DNA from: Isoetes taiwanensis
Taxonomy: Eukaryota; Streptophyta; Lycopodiopsida; Isoetales; Isoetaceae
Length of the DNA: 64,000 nucleotides
NCBI GenBank assembly: GCA_021234155.1
Contig: JAJEKV010000051.1
Span: forward strand, 2,358,754-2,422,753
Direction: 5' to 3'
Part shown: positions 1-12,735 of the stretch, piece by piece
Layout: each line of letters begins with the position of its first letter
How positions within the stretch are numbered: the stretch's first letter is position 1
The notes under the pieces: model-generated
The model's database searches: none
Seen by the model: the letters and a program-made list of their open reading frames with translations, nothing else
Told to the model about the DNA's origin: nothing
Position numbers and translations under genes: made by a program

Positions 1-1628
1 TTCAGCTAATGGTAATTTGAATGGTATTCCTAGAAGGTGGCTCATCACACAGATAAGGAGAATTGTATTTTCACCCTAAACCTTATTGTTGAAATCGCCC
101 TTTCCTTTTTTTTTCTTGAGGCACAAACTCTTGAAGTAACGGCAATATAACGACCTTAAAGTGCCTACTCAATTTAAAAGCACTTCATATCAGTAAATCA
201 GTAATGAACGAATCCTTTTTATGTTTAGCTTGAGTTGCTCCTGTTTTTTCAAGTTTAGATAGAGAAAACTTAAGAATCATTACCTTACGTAATTTCTCAA
301 GCATAGCAATCCATAAATCATGCGCACAAATTCTGGAAAGAACGGTATTAAACAAAGCTACAAAACTATTTCCTAGCCGAAGAGCAGGAGACTCCAGCTC
401 CAAACCAGGCATAAGCCTATGCAAGAACATTACCACTACTATATTCATCTAATGACCTATAACATGTCAGTATCTATTGATAATCCATGGCTTTAACATG
501 ACCAGACCCCTAAATGTTATTCAACTAACCATACAGTGTTCTTTTCGTAGTATTTGCTCACTACTTGCTTGGTCCATGTTAAATACGTTTGTATCCAATT
601 CTAGAAATTCAGCTCCAGCAAATGCAAATAATGGTGCTATGGTCATGGATACTGATGGTGGCATACATGGCAACCCTTGATGCATACATATGAATGCATG
701 ACCCATACTCTATATATGCTATGTCAAGCTCCATGTGTGTAGTAGTATTTGACGTTGCAAGTTCCCTTGTTGTTTAGTCCTTTTTGCTCTCATCCAGTTG
801 TATCTCTTCTGTATTTTCTAATGTACACCATATGTGCAATAGGGTCCATCCCTAATCCATGTGCTTTCATGTCAAAGTGCTTAATTGGGCAGTTAATTTT
901 GCAAATATGGTATGAGTGCGCATTTTTACTCTATATGTTATACCACTACATACTAGAGCAATTGTCTATCCTAGAAAATGTCCCATATCCTGCAACATCT
1001 ATATCTATCTATATATAATACTAATATAAATCAACAACGAATACGCAAATGGTGGAAGCTGCATACCTTAAAAGATTGGTGGAAAGACAGGCTTATCTAC
1101 ATAACGTCTAACAAAAGCATTATTCAAAGTAGAAGAGAGCTAAGCCACATGATTGTTTGGGTCATTATCAGGGGCTAATGCAGGTTAGATAAGTGGAGCA
1201 GTGGAATTTGCAACCTTCAAAAATCATTATTCCAATCCAGACCCTTTTGGCAATTGTCAACAGTGTTGGAAATAAACCAATATGGGACAGATTGGTTGGC
1301 TTGAAGAGTGTCTTTCTATGCTATGAGAGTCGATAGCATAAATCTTCCATGTTTACTTCCCAGATGAGTATTTGAACATTGCATGACAAGTAGGTGATGG
1401 ACGAGTACTTAAACATTGCATAGAAAGCCCTGCTTAAAACCAAAATTCCTTGAAGAATAGAATAGTAAAAACATGAAACCTCACCTGGAAGATTCTCAGG
1501 AAATATTTCCTTCTTACAGAAGAAGGCATCTAAGACTTAACAGAAAATGTTTCATTTCCAACCTTACATAATGTATCGAGAACTTCGCAGCTCCTATTAA
1601 CTTGTAGCAGACACCCGATATATCTAGA

Positions 1629-1706
1629 TCGGCCCACCCCTGAAGTTTGACTGCCATACCTGAGCTTGGCCGACCCCTGAAGCTGGGCTGCCATAGCTCA
1701 AAGCTT
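1629..1706. repeat. Imperfect direct repeat, two units of about 38 bp
   Basis: Two adjacent units share the pattern GGCC(C/G)ACCCCTGAAG followed by a CTGCCATA block and an AGCTT-like end. Similar but weaker fragments (GCTGCCGTTAG, TGAAGTTTGGTCG) continue to about 1765. No function is apparent. Confidence 0.5.
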
Positions 1707-2027
1707 CTGAGCTGCCGTTAGAGTTTTGGCTGACTATCGGCTAGCTATTGAAGTTTGGTCGCTTTGTTAAGGTTTTAGTACAAAAGATTTTATAGTGATG
1801 ATGAACTAGAGGATATTGCACATGATACAAGAGTTGAAGTGGCACTTGAAAGTTTGCCCTAATAGAATCCTTTTCTTTCTTGTTCAAATAATATCATTTT
1901 GTATAGTTTGCTTGTAGGAGTTTAAAGAGGTAGTGCCATTACAAATGATATTACAATTGTCATAGGCAATAAACATGCATTATCATTATCAAAATTATAA
2001 AAAGTATTGACAGTAAGAGTGATGTAA

Positions 2028-2310
2028 ATCGTGATATTATCCATGATGTTATTATTGACAGATATAGCATCATATGCTAGTTTGCCAATACGTGACACTA
2101 TAGGTGAAGCTATGAGTGATACTGTAAGTGGCATAAGCTATAACATTTATATTGTCATTAACACCATCGGAGTAATAAATGATGGTAGAGTTGATGCAAT
2201 ACGTGATATAATTCATGATGCTATTAGTAACATATATATTGTCATCAATTAGTACTGATATAATTGTTGACTATATTTATGACGATGTTGATGATGCTAT
2301 AGATGATAAA
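2028..2310. repeat. Degenerate AT-rich repeat cluster
   Basis: Diverged repeats of a GTGATA-TTCATGATGCTATTA-like phrase and of a TAACATTTATATTGTCAT-like phrase recur several times (for example at about 2028, 2090, 2141, 2201 and 2227). They look like an old degraded tandem array. Small open frames across it are a by-product of the repeat. Confidence 0.35.
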
Positions 2311-2412
2311 ATCTTGTCATTGGTAGTGTCACTGTATATTGAAAATCATTATTTATATCACTTAGTACTTTTTGAAATATTAGGTGATATTAAAGTGATG
2401 AAAAATGGCTAT

Positions 2413-4453
2413 TCCATCTAAAATTCTGCCCATGCTTCATACAATCCACAAGTGGCTGGGTTACTTTAGCAAAATTGTGCAAATACCTCCTACTAAAACT
2501 GAGTTGACCATATAAGCTTCTCACTTGTGATACATTTGTAGGTGGTTTCACCTTCTCCAAAGCTGCAATCTTACCATGATCCACTTGTAACCCCTTTTCT
2601 GAAACATAATTGCCCAATAGTTTTCCTCCTCTAGTGAAGAAAATACACTTAGCAGGATTCAAACTTATACCATACAGCCGGTACCTTTCAAGAACTTTTC
2701 TGAGATGATCCAAGTGATCCCTTCTTGGATTAGAAAATACTGTTAGGTCATCTATAAAGACTCTCAAACAGTCTAAAATATCATGAAAAGCATATGTCAT
2801 AGCTCATTGAAATGTGGCTGGAGCATTTGTAAGGCCAAAAGGTAATACCTTATAAGCATAAATGCCAAAAGGTGTTCGAAAAGCCGTCATTGCTTGATGT
2901 GGTGGATAGATTTGGATCTGATTATATCCTGAGTAACCATCCAAGAAAGAATAGACCTGATTTCCTGCAACAATATCCAGCAAAGTGTCTATGAATGCTG
3001 TAGGAAAATGATCTCTTTTGGTAGCTTTATTGAGATCCCTGTAATCAATGCATACTCGGATTGAGTTATTTGGCTTTCTCACGGGTACAATAGAACTGAT
3101 CCAATCTGAATTTGGCACTGGTACAATAAATCCCGCCTCCAAAAGCTTCATGACTTCAACCTTTACTTGCTCCTCTATTGCTGGACTCATTCTCCTTTGA
3201 GCTTGTTGAACTGGTTTTGATCCTTGTTTCAAATCAATGGTATGAACCACAACCTCTGGTGGAATGCCTTTCAATTCTTTGTAATTTCTTGCCAAAACAT
3301 CCCTAAATTCTCTTAACAACGATATCAAATCACATTCTTCCTCTTGAGTAAGATCTCCTCCAATAGTAACCAATTCTTCTTGATTGCCTTGAGAAATATT
3401 GATGTTCTTGACTGAATGTGGTGACTGTAATGAATGTGGTGATTGTGGTGAATGTGGTGACAGTGATGAATGTGGTGCGTGTGATGACTGTGGTGACTGT
3501 AATGGATGTGGTGGATGTGATGATTGTGATGAATTTGGTGCATGTGGTGACTGTAATGACTGTGGTGAATATGGACTGATCTGATTTACCGCATCCTCCA
3601 GAATGTGCGCATGCCACCAAGCTTCTTGTACTTGTATAGTGGGCTGATTTCTGTTTACCCCATCCATGCTTGATGTCAAAATCAGCATCTCTACTTGATC
3701 TAGATCAATACCTTGCTGTAAAGTGTCATCAATGGGTCTTTGAATGGACTCCTCCTTCATGTTTACAAGAGTCTCTTGTAACTCACCTTCACCAATACTT
3801 TCAAGTCTTTGGATATACTTATCTGCAACTTGCTGCTGTAAATGACATATTTCTGAAATTTGGGTACCTTTTAACCACTTGTACAAAGTCTTATCTTTAA
3901 TGTCACCCACTTCCAAGACATGAAAACAACTAAGACCTTGCTGCCCTGACACCATAGCATTCTCTTTGCTGATTTCTAACTGTGGGCTGCCCAAAGAAAG
4001 ATTGCAAAGAAAGGTACCTTTTGCTGATTTCAGAGGATGATCTATAGTAACCTTGTGTTCCCCTTGAAAGATGTTCATTTCACGCTTCCTCCATGAAGTC
4101 TCCGCTTGTACGACATCTAACCATGTACGACTCAGCAACAAAGTATAAGTTTCAGCATGCACACTCTCTGGAAATTTCAAAACCATGAAATCCAAGATTG
4201 CTTCCACCTCATAAACCTTGCATAAAACATTTCTTATGACTCCCATAGGCTGCACCTTCATTTGATTGAATGCTTTGAGCATCATAGTTGTCGGTTCCAT
4301 CATTTTCAATCCAACTTGAAGCATTATGTGGTAAGGCATTACATTCACTCCACTGCCGGTATCTATGTTGGCCTCTTTGATTAGATATCCATTAATACTC
4401 ACATCACAAAGAAATGGCCCAGGATCCTTGGATTGCCGGGCTGGTGGCTCCAT
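2413..4453 (-). pseudogene. Element A pol fragment: protease, reverse transcriptase, start of RNase H (Ty3/gypsy)
   Basis: Minus-strand gypsy polyprotein, read from about 4453 downward. It begins with an aspartic protease-like segment containing the active-site motif DTGSGVNVMPYH. A long connector follows, including a Ser-Pro-His-Gln low-complexity tract. Next comes reverse transcriptase with SSIVPVRKPN, CIDYRDLNKA, LPFGLTNAPATFQ and the catalytic motif FIDDL. A stop interrupts the frame near 2801-2803, between PATFQ and the next block, so the gene is broken. It is also cut off at about 2413, just after the start of RNase H, where copy G continues with KEDAQEAFEW. It is nearly identical to copy G at 23884-26471 on the other strand. 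The family is gypsy without a chromodomain, perhaps Tat/Athila-like by its integrase tail at 20099-20425; the lineage is an inference. Confidence 0.9.
3413..3583 (-). repeat. Minisatellite inside element A pol (Ser-Pro-His-Gln coding)
   Basis: On the plus strand this is a run of GTGATGAATGTGGT-like units; on the coding (minus) strand it reads as TCACCACA-type units encoding SPHSPQS-like repeats. Copy G has the same tract at 24864-25052 but about ten residues longer, so the tract changes length between copies. Confidence 0.85.
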
Positions 4454-4529
4454 TCTCCTCTTGTCGGTATCATTTGATATGATTTGTTGGACTGAAATTT
4501 CTGATTTTGTTCTTCCCCCTAATAATGCA

Positions 4530-5190
4530 TCAATTGCTCAGTGTAACTTTAGTGGCCAAAACTTGGCTGATCACATCATCTTCATTCTGAATTTCCTCAT
4601 CCACCATAGGAGGCATCACTATGGGCTGATTTTCTTCTATAGACTGAAACTGTTCTGTGGGCAGCACATTGAATTGCACCTTCTTAGGTGCTGACACCTT
4701 CAAAGCTTGTTCCTTCAAAGCCTTTGGAAAAGAGGTCTTAGTCTTCTCCGCAATTGGCACTACTCTTGGTTCTTGAACCACCTTTTGTGATCTTGTAACT
4801 GCATTTACTTCTCCAATCTCTTCTTCTTGCTGAAATGGGTCATGCTCCACCTCAACAAATCCACAATTTACTACTGATTTTGCCTTCTCTTGCTTCTTAA
4901 GCTCCTCAATAAGAGCCTTAACTTGAGGATTATCAATGTACTTTGCATCTTGAATGCGAACATCATTATTAGGAAGAGGTACTGATTCAAACACTTGCTG
5001 CTTTGGTGGATACTTGTTGGTTGCCCATTCTGGTTTCCCATGGATTTTCCAACAAGTAGTCTCATCATGCTTGAATTTATCACATAACTTGCAATATAAA
5101 TGAGCCTTACTTGGACACCATCCCTGTTTTGGCTGCACCATTGCTGTGGAACCCATTGGAACTTGTTGGGCAATTGGAGCTTGTGGCATC
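4530..5190 (-). pseudogene. Element A gag, C-terminal part
   Basis: C-terminal part of the gag-like ORF of element A. It contains a Cys/His cluster (CKLCDKFKHDETTCW) that looks like a CCHC-type zinc knuckle, then charged sequence, and ends with TLSN and a TGA stop. The upstream part of the same ORF lies at 18509-19605: element B inserted between them after position 5190. Reading across the insertion restores the sequence seen uninterrupted in copy G (22795-23883). The pol frame in this family lies at -1 relative to gag. Confidence 0.88.
5186..5190. repeat. Target-site duplication of element B, left copy (GCATC)
   Basis: GCATC immediately precedes the LTR start TGTGACG, and the same GCATC follows the other LTR at 18504-18508. 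Removing B plus one copy restores the gag sequence seen in copy G near 23220-23235. This directly supports a retroviral-type integration. Confidence 0.95.
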
Positions 5191-6858
5191 TGTGACGTCC
5201 CCTACCCGTATAGGGTGCACTCACCGTATACAAACAGGAGTTCATCCCCCATACCAGCTCCATGCCGATACAGGGCCCTCCACATAACACTGCAACCGTG
5301 ACGGGTTCCAGTGGGAAGAGTGAAGGGGTCATTTTACCCCATCTCCCTCAGGGTCTACCTAGCTGCGGAAGCGTAAACATACATGTCAGTATATAGCATA
5401 AGCACATATCCACCTCGAAGGGTGGTCCATCACATCTGCATAACAAGGTGAGTACAATACATATGGGGAGCTCTACCCAAAGCTCAGACTCAAGGGGATG
5501 ACTGACGGCTTGGGTCTCCAGAGTTCATTGCGGACAGAATTCATGGCAATGGATTTGGCTGGCATATGAACATGGCATAGGGTTGTCCACTCCATCCGCC
5601 CCTCCTGTGCACACTTTGCAGAGTAGGCTGAAAAAGTATCGGGACCCATCAGAAGCTTCACGGGAGGCATAGCCAAAAGGGCTATTCCCGGGTTTCATCC
5701 TCCCAGCCCGATGGGGGTGAAGGGATCACTCCCTCCGAGGTCTACATGCCGACTCAAGGTGACTAGAGGGCCACCGCCTTTGATTCGACCGAACCCACTC
5801 GGAAAGTGTACACCACTTCACGGTGCCGAGTCCATGCCTCACCCGCACTCGGTGGTGAGCCATTAGACCTAGTCACGCGATCCCCGGTAGGCCTTACACA
5901 CCGTGAGGGATCGCTCAAGAGTCCCACATGAACCTCCTTCTTAGCCGGGCTCGCCCCTTCACCCACAACCCCCGTGGGGTTCTTGTGCACCTGGGCCGAA
6001 TCAGTAGTGTGCTAGAGAGGCTACTCTAGGAGCATCTACTACCAAGCTTTAGGTCTCTACCCCCCTTCCCAATACAAGGAGTTCATAGAGATACATCATC
6101 CACATACATCATAGAAGAACTAAAGAACTATATCTAATCTACATCATAGAGTTAGGTTCTTTAGTTAGAGGCTGGTATCTAGAGATCTAGAAGGCTGCTA
6201 TGGGCAATTTAATAGGCTAAACCTACTGATTCTATGACTGAAATAGGGTTTAGACTATCTAATTGGCCAAATACCTGATCCCTGAGTGGCTCCTCCTGAC
6301 CTGAGCTCGACCATCCTGCTGAAACGCTCGAGTCAAGGGAAACTAATGGTGCAATTCCCTCAGGCAGAGTCTGGGAGGCGGTTTTGGCTGTTGAGGCAGC
6401 CAAAACAGAGTTCTAAAACCCTAGAAACGAAAATTGGGCAAGTTAGGGTTTCCCTCCCTTAATAGACAAGGGGTTGGCTAGGGTTTCCAATTATCCCCTT
6501 TAGGCATGTGGGATAATTGGTAATGGGCCCACTTGCCTTTAATGGCTAGGTGGCAAAATGTGCCCACATGGAAATGTGTGCCCACATTAATGTGTACATT
6601 AGAAAATGTGCACATTAATTGCACACTTGGGTATGGCCCACTTGGCATCAAGTGTCCACATGGAAATGTGTGCCCACATTAATGTGTACATTGGAGAATG
6701 TGCACATTAATAGTTGCACATATTTCTTGGCAAGTTGCCCCCTAGGGCTACCCACCTGGCTACACGTTAGCGTACCGCGCCGGTCGGAGTGGGCGGTACG
6801 CGGCGTGGCGCGGCGCTCGATAATCGCCCCGGGACCGTATAATCTTTGGAACGTCACA
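5191..6858 (-). repeat. Element B 3' LTR
   Basis: A 1668-bp LTR starting TGTGACG and ending CGTCACA on the plus strand. It pairs with 16874-18503. Within it are two near-identical copies of an ATGTGTGCCCACATTAATG block (about 6574 and 6669). The two LTRs are nearly identical over most of their length but differ in clustered spots rich in CG. Confidence 0.95.
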
Positions 6859-6871
6859 TTCTCCCCACCTT
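6859..6871 (-). promoter_or_regulatory. Element B polypurine tract
   Basis: On the minus strand AAGGTGGGGAGAA directly abuts the 3' LTR. The same tract abuts the 3' LTR of element C at 57744-57756. This is the expected primer for plus-strand DNA synthesis. Confidence 0.85.
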
Positions 6872-6872
6872 G

Positions 6873-7732
6873 AAATGATGTTGTCCGCAGCATCGTGGGT
6901 CTCCCCACCTTGGGATTATCCTAACCTGCAATCAACCTGATACATACTATAAGCTACTATAATACTTACACATTTATTACGATTACCTTAAGGTAATATT
7001 TTTAGGACATTATCACGCCGTTATATTATGAAATAACTTATCAATTCATAACATCATTAAAACAGGTTACTCAATAATTCACTTAACATGACAATTAAGT
7101 TTATCAAAATTAAAATTAACGTCCGAGGTACTCTTCATTCCTTGCAACACATTCCAACAAAATTTGTGTTGCAAGTCTTCGTAGCTCGACCTCCTTGCCC
7201 TCCGTGAGCTCTATTGGCTCGCGGGGTCCACACTACGTTAGTACCATTTTAATTATTAATAAAAATTTTGGTTATATGGTGACCACCCCACCTATCTACA
7301 TGGATGCATGGCTAATCTCCCTACAGGGAAGAGGGTGAATCTTCCATTATGGCCGTGGAGACAGCGCCTATATGCCTATATGCTGCTCATGCCTACACCC
7401 TAGTTGCCCAGCGTGGAGGATAGGTCCTTCCCGTATATGGGGCGTGAAGGCCTGATTCCTCATATCAAAGCATATATGGGGCTAGAGGTGCTTTTCCTAT
7501 CAGTGCATTCCTTCATGACCTCCTTTCTCTCGAGGGTCGCTCTACTTAGATGGGACGTAAGTAGACTTTCTAATCTACCTTCCACTCGCCCAAGCGGAAA
7601 TGCGGTCATGCCTACATTGACATTACACCACGCCCTAGAGATCACCGTAGTGGTCCCATCATCGGTAATAACGCATGCGACCCATACCAAGCATAGGTTG
7701 CATGCGTAGATTAATCTTAACTAAACATAGAA
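6873..7732 (-). other. Element B 3' untranslated region
   Basis: Between the pol stop and the polypurine tract there is no convincing ORF. The sequence matches the 3' region of element C on the plus strand (52657-53243 and 57338-57743), for example the shared GATGGGACCACTACGGTGAT and GACTTGCAACACAA blocks. Comparison with this uninterrupted copy locates the insertion at 53244-57337 in element C. Confidence 0.8.
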
Positions 7733-10627
7733 TTAATCTACACAGATCGACATGCCTGAGCCGATTTCTTCGGAGATGACCTTGCCATCCCATTGCTCCA
7801 TAAACTGTGGGTACTGCTTTACTAGATCTTTCTTGAGTACCCATGTCGCGTCTTCCACTGACAAGTGTTTCCACTTGACCAAATATTGGAGAAACTCAGA
7901 TCTCCTCGTTTTCTTGAAATCTTTATCAAGAATTAATTCTGGAACTATTTCCAGCTGCTCCTTCGTCATTTCCAACAACGTTGGAGAGTCCAAGACTTCG
8001 TCTGGATTTGGGGTGTGCTTCTTTAACAAACTCACGTGGAAGACCTTATGAATCTTTAGGTGTGCTGGCAAGTCTAGCTTGTAGGATTGATTACCTACTC
8101 TCTTGACTATTCTGAAAGGTCCAGCCCACCTTGGAGCAAGCTTCTTGCAATTCCCGATTCTGAGCTTCGCCTGCTTCACCTTGATCTTGAGCCAAACATC
8201 ATCTCCAACTTTGAACTCTCTTACTGTTCGATGCTTGTCGGCGATGCTCTTTTGTCGACTTCTTGCTGCTAACAAATACCCTCGAACTTCTTCCACAAGC
8301 TGCTGCATATCGGCCAACATCTGCTGCGAAACTTCCACTTTTGACACGGGGTTGTGCCAAGTATCTGGAGTTAGGCACTGATAGCCGTAATTGATCATAA
8401 ACGGCGACATTTGGGATGATTCCTGCTTGGTGCTATTGTATGCAAACTCCACCAAGTGAATAAATTCTTCCCACATACCTTGCTTATTCCAGACATAGTT
8501 TCGTAGCATGTCTTCTAAAATCCTGTTGGTCTGCTCCGTTTGGCCATCCGTCTCGAGGATGATATGCCGCGCTCATGGATAGCTTCGCCTAAATCGTCGC
8601 CAAAGAGGTCTTGCCGTAAGGCACTCACCGTCGGAGATAATCTCCCTTGGCATGCCATGAAGCCCGAAGATCTCTTTGGTGAAGAGCTTGGCCAGATCCA
8701 TAGCCAGACTGTGGTCCCGCAAGGCACAAAATGTGCCATTTTTGACAACTTGTCGACTACTACCATCAAAGCGTCTTTCCCTCTTACAAAATTTTTGGGA
8801 GTCCCCGTGGATGAAATCCATGCTAATCACCTCCCATTTAGCGTTTGGCACCGCTAATGGCTCTAAGGCCCCCGAATTGAGTCGTTCGCCTTTGTCTCAC
8901 GACATAGCTGACATTCCTTGATGTAGCGAAGCTACCGCTTCTTCATTCCCGGCCAATAATAGCCGCCGCAAGACTTTGAAATATGTTTTCATGAATCCCG
9001 CATGGCCAGCTATTGGGCTGTTGTGCGTGTCGGGAGGATCAATTTCCTTACACCGATGATTCGTGCACGCACAACTTGTTCTTATGGTATAACAAAGTTG
9101 CCTTCCTTCTTATAATGTTTAAAGGCTTCCCCGCTCCTTATCTGTTCTAGCCTCTCTAGAGGCTTGCCCATACTTCCTTGAAATCCACATCCGTTGGCAA
9201 GGACTCTTCAATCTTCTTACCAAAGTCGCTGGAGAGCGTTGAAATTGCATTGCAATGCACTCTAGTTGTCAGGGGATGCCTTGAAAGCGCATCCGCTACC
9301 ACATTGAGCTTCCCTGGCTTGTAGACTATATCAAAGTCATACTCTTCAAGGAACTCCATCCACCTTCTCTGCCTCAGGTTGAGGTGTGGTTGCGTGAATA
9401 CATACTGGAGGCTCTGATGGTCTGTATCCAACTGGAACTTCCTTCCCAAAAGGTAGTGCCTCCAAATTCTTAATGCCCTGACAACCGCAAGCAATTCCTG
9501 ATCGTGGGTGGGGTAGCGCTTCGTTCGTCGTTCATCTTCCTGGAATCATACGCTACCACACGCTCTTCTTGCATGAGGACTGCACCTGTAGCTATCTTAC
9601 TCGCGTCTGTTGCTACAAGCTTATCTTTCTCCGGGTCCGGCAGGGTTAAGACTGGGGCGGTTGTTAAAGCTTCCTTCAACAATTCAAACCCTGCTTGGGC
9701 TTTCTTGTGCCAATGCTCTGCCCAATCTTTCACTTTCTCCGCCCTCGTCAAGTCTGTTAACGGGGCCGCTATCTTAGCAAAGTTCTTCACGAACTTCCTG
9801 TAGTACCCTGCTAGGCCGAGAAAACTTCTGACTTCATGCACATTCTTCGGCGCCGGCCACTGAATGACGGCTTCAATCTTGGCAGGATCCGTCGAGATTC
9901 CTTCTGCTGAGATCACATGACCCAGGTATTCCACCTTCTCTCATTCGCGGTGGCGACACTTCGACAACTTGGCGTACAACTGGTGCCTCTTCAACTTCTC
10001 TAGCACTCTCCTTAAGTGTTGTACGTGCTCTTCAAGGGATCTGCTATACACCAAAATGTCATCAAAGAATACAATCACAAAGGTGTCTAAAAACTCCCTG
10101 AAGATGTCGTTCATGAGCCTCATGAACGTCGCGGGGGCATTCGATAAGCCGAAAGGCATTACCGTGAACTCATAATGCCCATACCGCGTTCTGAAGGCGG
10201 TCTTATGGATATCTTCTTCCTTTATCCTGATCTGATGATAACCTGACCTTAAGTCGATTTTGGAGAAGACCTTTGCACCTTGGAGTTGATCCATCAAGTC
10301 GCCCCGATCCGGGAGCGATACTTGTTCTTAATGGTGTGCTTGTTCAACTGCCTATAGTCTATGCACATCCTTAAACTGCCATCCTTCTTCTTTACAAAGA
10401 GAATGGGTGCTCCAAATGGCGAGACACTAGGTCTAATGAAGCCTAGGTCGAGCAACTCCTGCAATTGCTTCTTCAGCTTCCCGCCAACTCTCGCATTCCG
10501 CCATTCCGTATGGAGCCTTACTTGTCGCTTTGCTCCCGTTCGAAAGTGCTATCTCACACTCGACTCCCCTATAAGGAGGAAGCTGCTTGATCTCATCTGG
10601 AAAGAGATCATGGAATTCTGTGATTAG
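7733..10627 (-). pseudogene. Element B pol: reverse transcriptase, RNase H, integrase and chromodomain
   Basis: Read on the minus strand from about 10627 to 7733. Reverse transcriptase shows [26 protein letters not shown] and the catalytic [10 protein letters not shown] (9941-10297). RNase H follows, with [15 protein letters not shown]- and DTDHQSLQYV-type motifs (9156-9934). The integrase core (about 8515-8857) retains KWEVISMDF but its middle is scrambled by frame changes and part of the DDE region is lost. The last ORF (7733-8509) holds the integrase C-terminal region with WAGPFRIVKRVG and a chromodomain with FLQYLVKWKHLSVEDATWV. At least four frame breaks make it nonfunctional as read. 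The chromodomain places the family among chromoviruses, whose chromodomains are known or proposed to bind methylated histone tails or chromatin at insertion sites. Confidence 0.93.
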
Positions 10628-12461
10628 CTAAGCTATTTGCTTTGGCAACTTGCTGAGCACCCTGTCTTCTTTGCTTTCCTCTGATTCTGGCTCATCAATT
10701 TCAAGCTTGAAGATGTATGCCACCTGTTCGCTCTTGATGCACTTGAACAGCCGCTTAGAAGACATACACTGCATGATGGGAACAACTTCTTTACCTGTGA
10801 TCTCGATGATCTTGCCGTCGGGTGTTGGGAAGGTCACCTTCCGCTTTCCACAATTGATGATGGCTCCTGCTGGTCCAAGATACTCCATTCCTATGATCAA
10901 ATCGTACTTGCCAATGCCCATTACTTCTGCCCCCATCTGGATCTTAATCCCTGGCAAGTCGATGTCGAAGTTAATTCTCTTGCCTGCCGTCTGCCTTACT
11001 GCACTACTTGCTAAGACAACGAGCCTTGGCTTTGACTTTAGTGGTTTCAATTTCAACATTTGGACCATTCTGGGGGATGCAAAGTTATGGCTACTTCCCC
11101 AGTCTATCAAGACTATGAAGGACTTGGCCTTGGCCTTCCCTACTGTGGAAATTACTTTATACTGGCTTTCCGCTTGCTCTGTATCTATTGCGACAAAGAT
11201 ATGACACTCACCCTGAATGTAGTCGCGGGCTTCCTCGCCGTCGTCGTCAGACAGAGTGTCCCAATCTCCCAACTCCGCTAGCGCTGCACTCATGACGTAA
11301 GGGCAGTTCGCTGTCCTATGGCCTGGCTGGAAGCACCTGAAGCAAAGCTGCTTTTCTATGCACTCCTGTCTCTTTTCCTTGGGCATAGCCTGCAAAAAGG
11401 ATCGCACTGCTTTGGAGTAGTTTGACCCCTCCTGCTTGTCCTTGAAGGACACACTCTTCTTCTCTGCGCTGTTTCCCTTGGTTTGCCACCATATGGGGCT
11501 CTAGCCGGACCTGGGTACTGCCCCCTAGGGCTATAACCACCGCCCTTGCCTTTATCCTGGAAATACTGCTGCCTCTGCCCGCTATTCTGAGGTCCCGTTC
11601 CTTGCAAGCTTATAGCCTTGGACTCTGCTTCTGATACTGTCTTAGGGTTTATTGCCCTCACAAGCTTGCGGATCTCCTCATTCAGCCCTTCAATATAGCT
11701 TTCTACCGCATGCTTCTCACCCAACTTTGGCACATACAGCCTCAGCCTCATGAATTCCTCTGTATATTTCTGGACTGATTTGTTTCCCTGTTGGAGCCTA
11801 TAGAACTGCTGCATCATGCTGGACTTATGCTCTCTTGGGACATAGTGGCGCTTGAAGGCTTTAGCAAACTTCTTGAACCTGCAAGCATCCCTGCTCAAGC
11901 CATGGGCCTTTGCATACCCCTTCCACCATATGCGTGCTGCTCCCTTCAGGTTAGCTGTTGCTACTCTGCCTTTGTCTTTATCCTTCATGCCATAAGCATT
12001 GCCGTACTCGCTCATCTCGCCCCAGCCATGCCTCGCTTCTAGTCCTGACTGTTCTCCCCCCGAGAATCGTTCCAGCCTCCGCGCCTTCCATACATTGCCC
12101 GGTCGCGGAATCTACCTTCTTCCGGTAGTCGAGGGCCACGTGTCTCTTTGTCGTCCATCCGGGGTGTTCCTCGCCTTCCCTCTTCAAGATTCCTTTGCCT
12201 TCCATCCGCTCGGGTCCTCGGCCTGCTCTTCTTCTTCCTCGAGTCGAAGTCTCAAGTCGAGGCTTGAGTCGGAGGAATCCGAGCCGGGGATCTCCTTCTC
12301 TTGCTCCTCTTCTTGTCCCTTCCTGTTTTCCGAGCTGATGCTTGTGGCAATTGAGCATTGCCCATCGAACCCGCTCCTGCTTGTGCGGCTAACAGAGCCT
12401 TTATCTGCTCAAGGTCCGTCCTCATCTGGGATATCTCCTCCTCTGGGGTCATGGGTTCCAT
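10628..12461 (-). pseudogene. Element B gag and protease region
   Basis: In sense direction it starts at 12461 with a short acidic, coiled-coil-like segment (MEPMTPEEEISQMRTDLEQI). A Retrotrans_gag-like capsid core with AARIWWKGYAKA and [19 protein letters not shown] lies at about 11356-12015. It is followed by a CCHC knuckle (CFRCFQPGHRTANC) and an aspartic protease domain ([16 protein letters not shown]) in the 10628-11452 frame. The protease active site reads D-W-G where element C has D-T-G, so this copy's protease should be dead. There are frameshifts near 12250, 12000 and 11420. ORF2 ends about 270 bp upstream; that spacer shows nothing coding. Confidence 0.9.
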
Positions 12462-12735
12462 TTCTTCAAATAAGTTCCTTGCCGGGGGTGGTCTGGCGGG
12501 TCCGTTTCTTCCCTAAGGTCTTGGCGTTGTCGTTCCCCTGAGCCTATGCCTCTAACTGCATGCACAAGTAATTCATGGCTATATGGTTAGTTTTCCTTGT
12601 TCTCTTGCATTGTTTATGTTTGTTGGTATAGTTGTGGGGCAAAAATACATCAACAAAGCATTTTAAAGTGCACAAGAAATTATATTCATATTATATAATA
12701 TTTCAGTACAAACGTTTCTGCGATCAAGAGTCTAA

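Larger units (their letters stand above)
1..2412. other. AT-rich intergenic DNA, no gene recognised
   Basis: No reading frame here is longer than about 90 codons and none resembles a known family. The stretch is AT-rich with short microsatellite-like tracts, for example TATC/TATA repeats near 1001-1020. It ends where element A begins abruptly inside its RNase H coding region at about 2413, so 2412/2413 is a truncation or rearrangement breakpoint rather than an element end. It may be older transposon debris. Confidence 0.6.

Noticed and set aside
1-2412. Small ORFs as genes
   Set aside because: All are short, overlap on both strands and show no domain or codon pattern.
3399-3584. A Cys-rich small protein (CGDCGECGD repeats) on the plus strand
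   Set aside because: It is the antisense reading of the pol minisatellite; the coding sense gives SPHSPQ repeats within a real pol frame.
11999-12541. A 180-residue plus-strand ORF, and similar long antisense ORFs across element B
   Set aside because: They are antisense shadows of gag and the accessory ORFs, with no domain and serine-rich composition.
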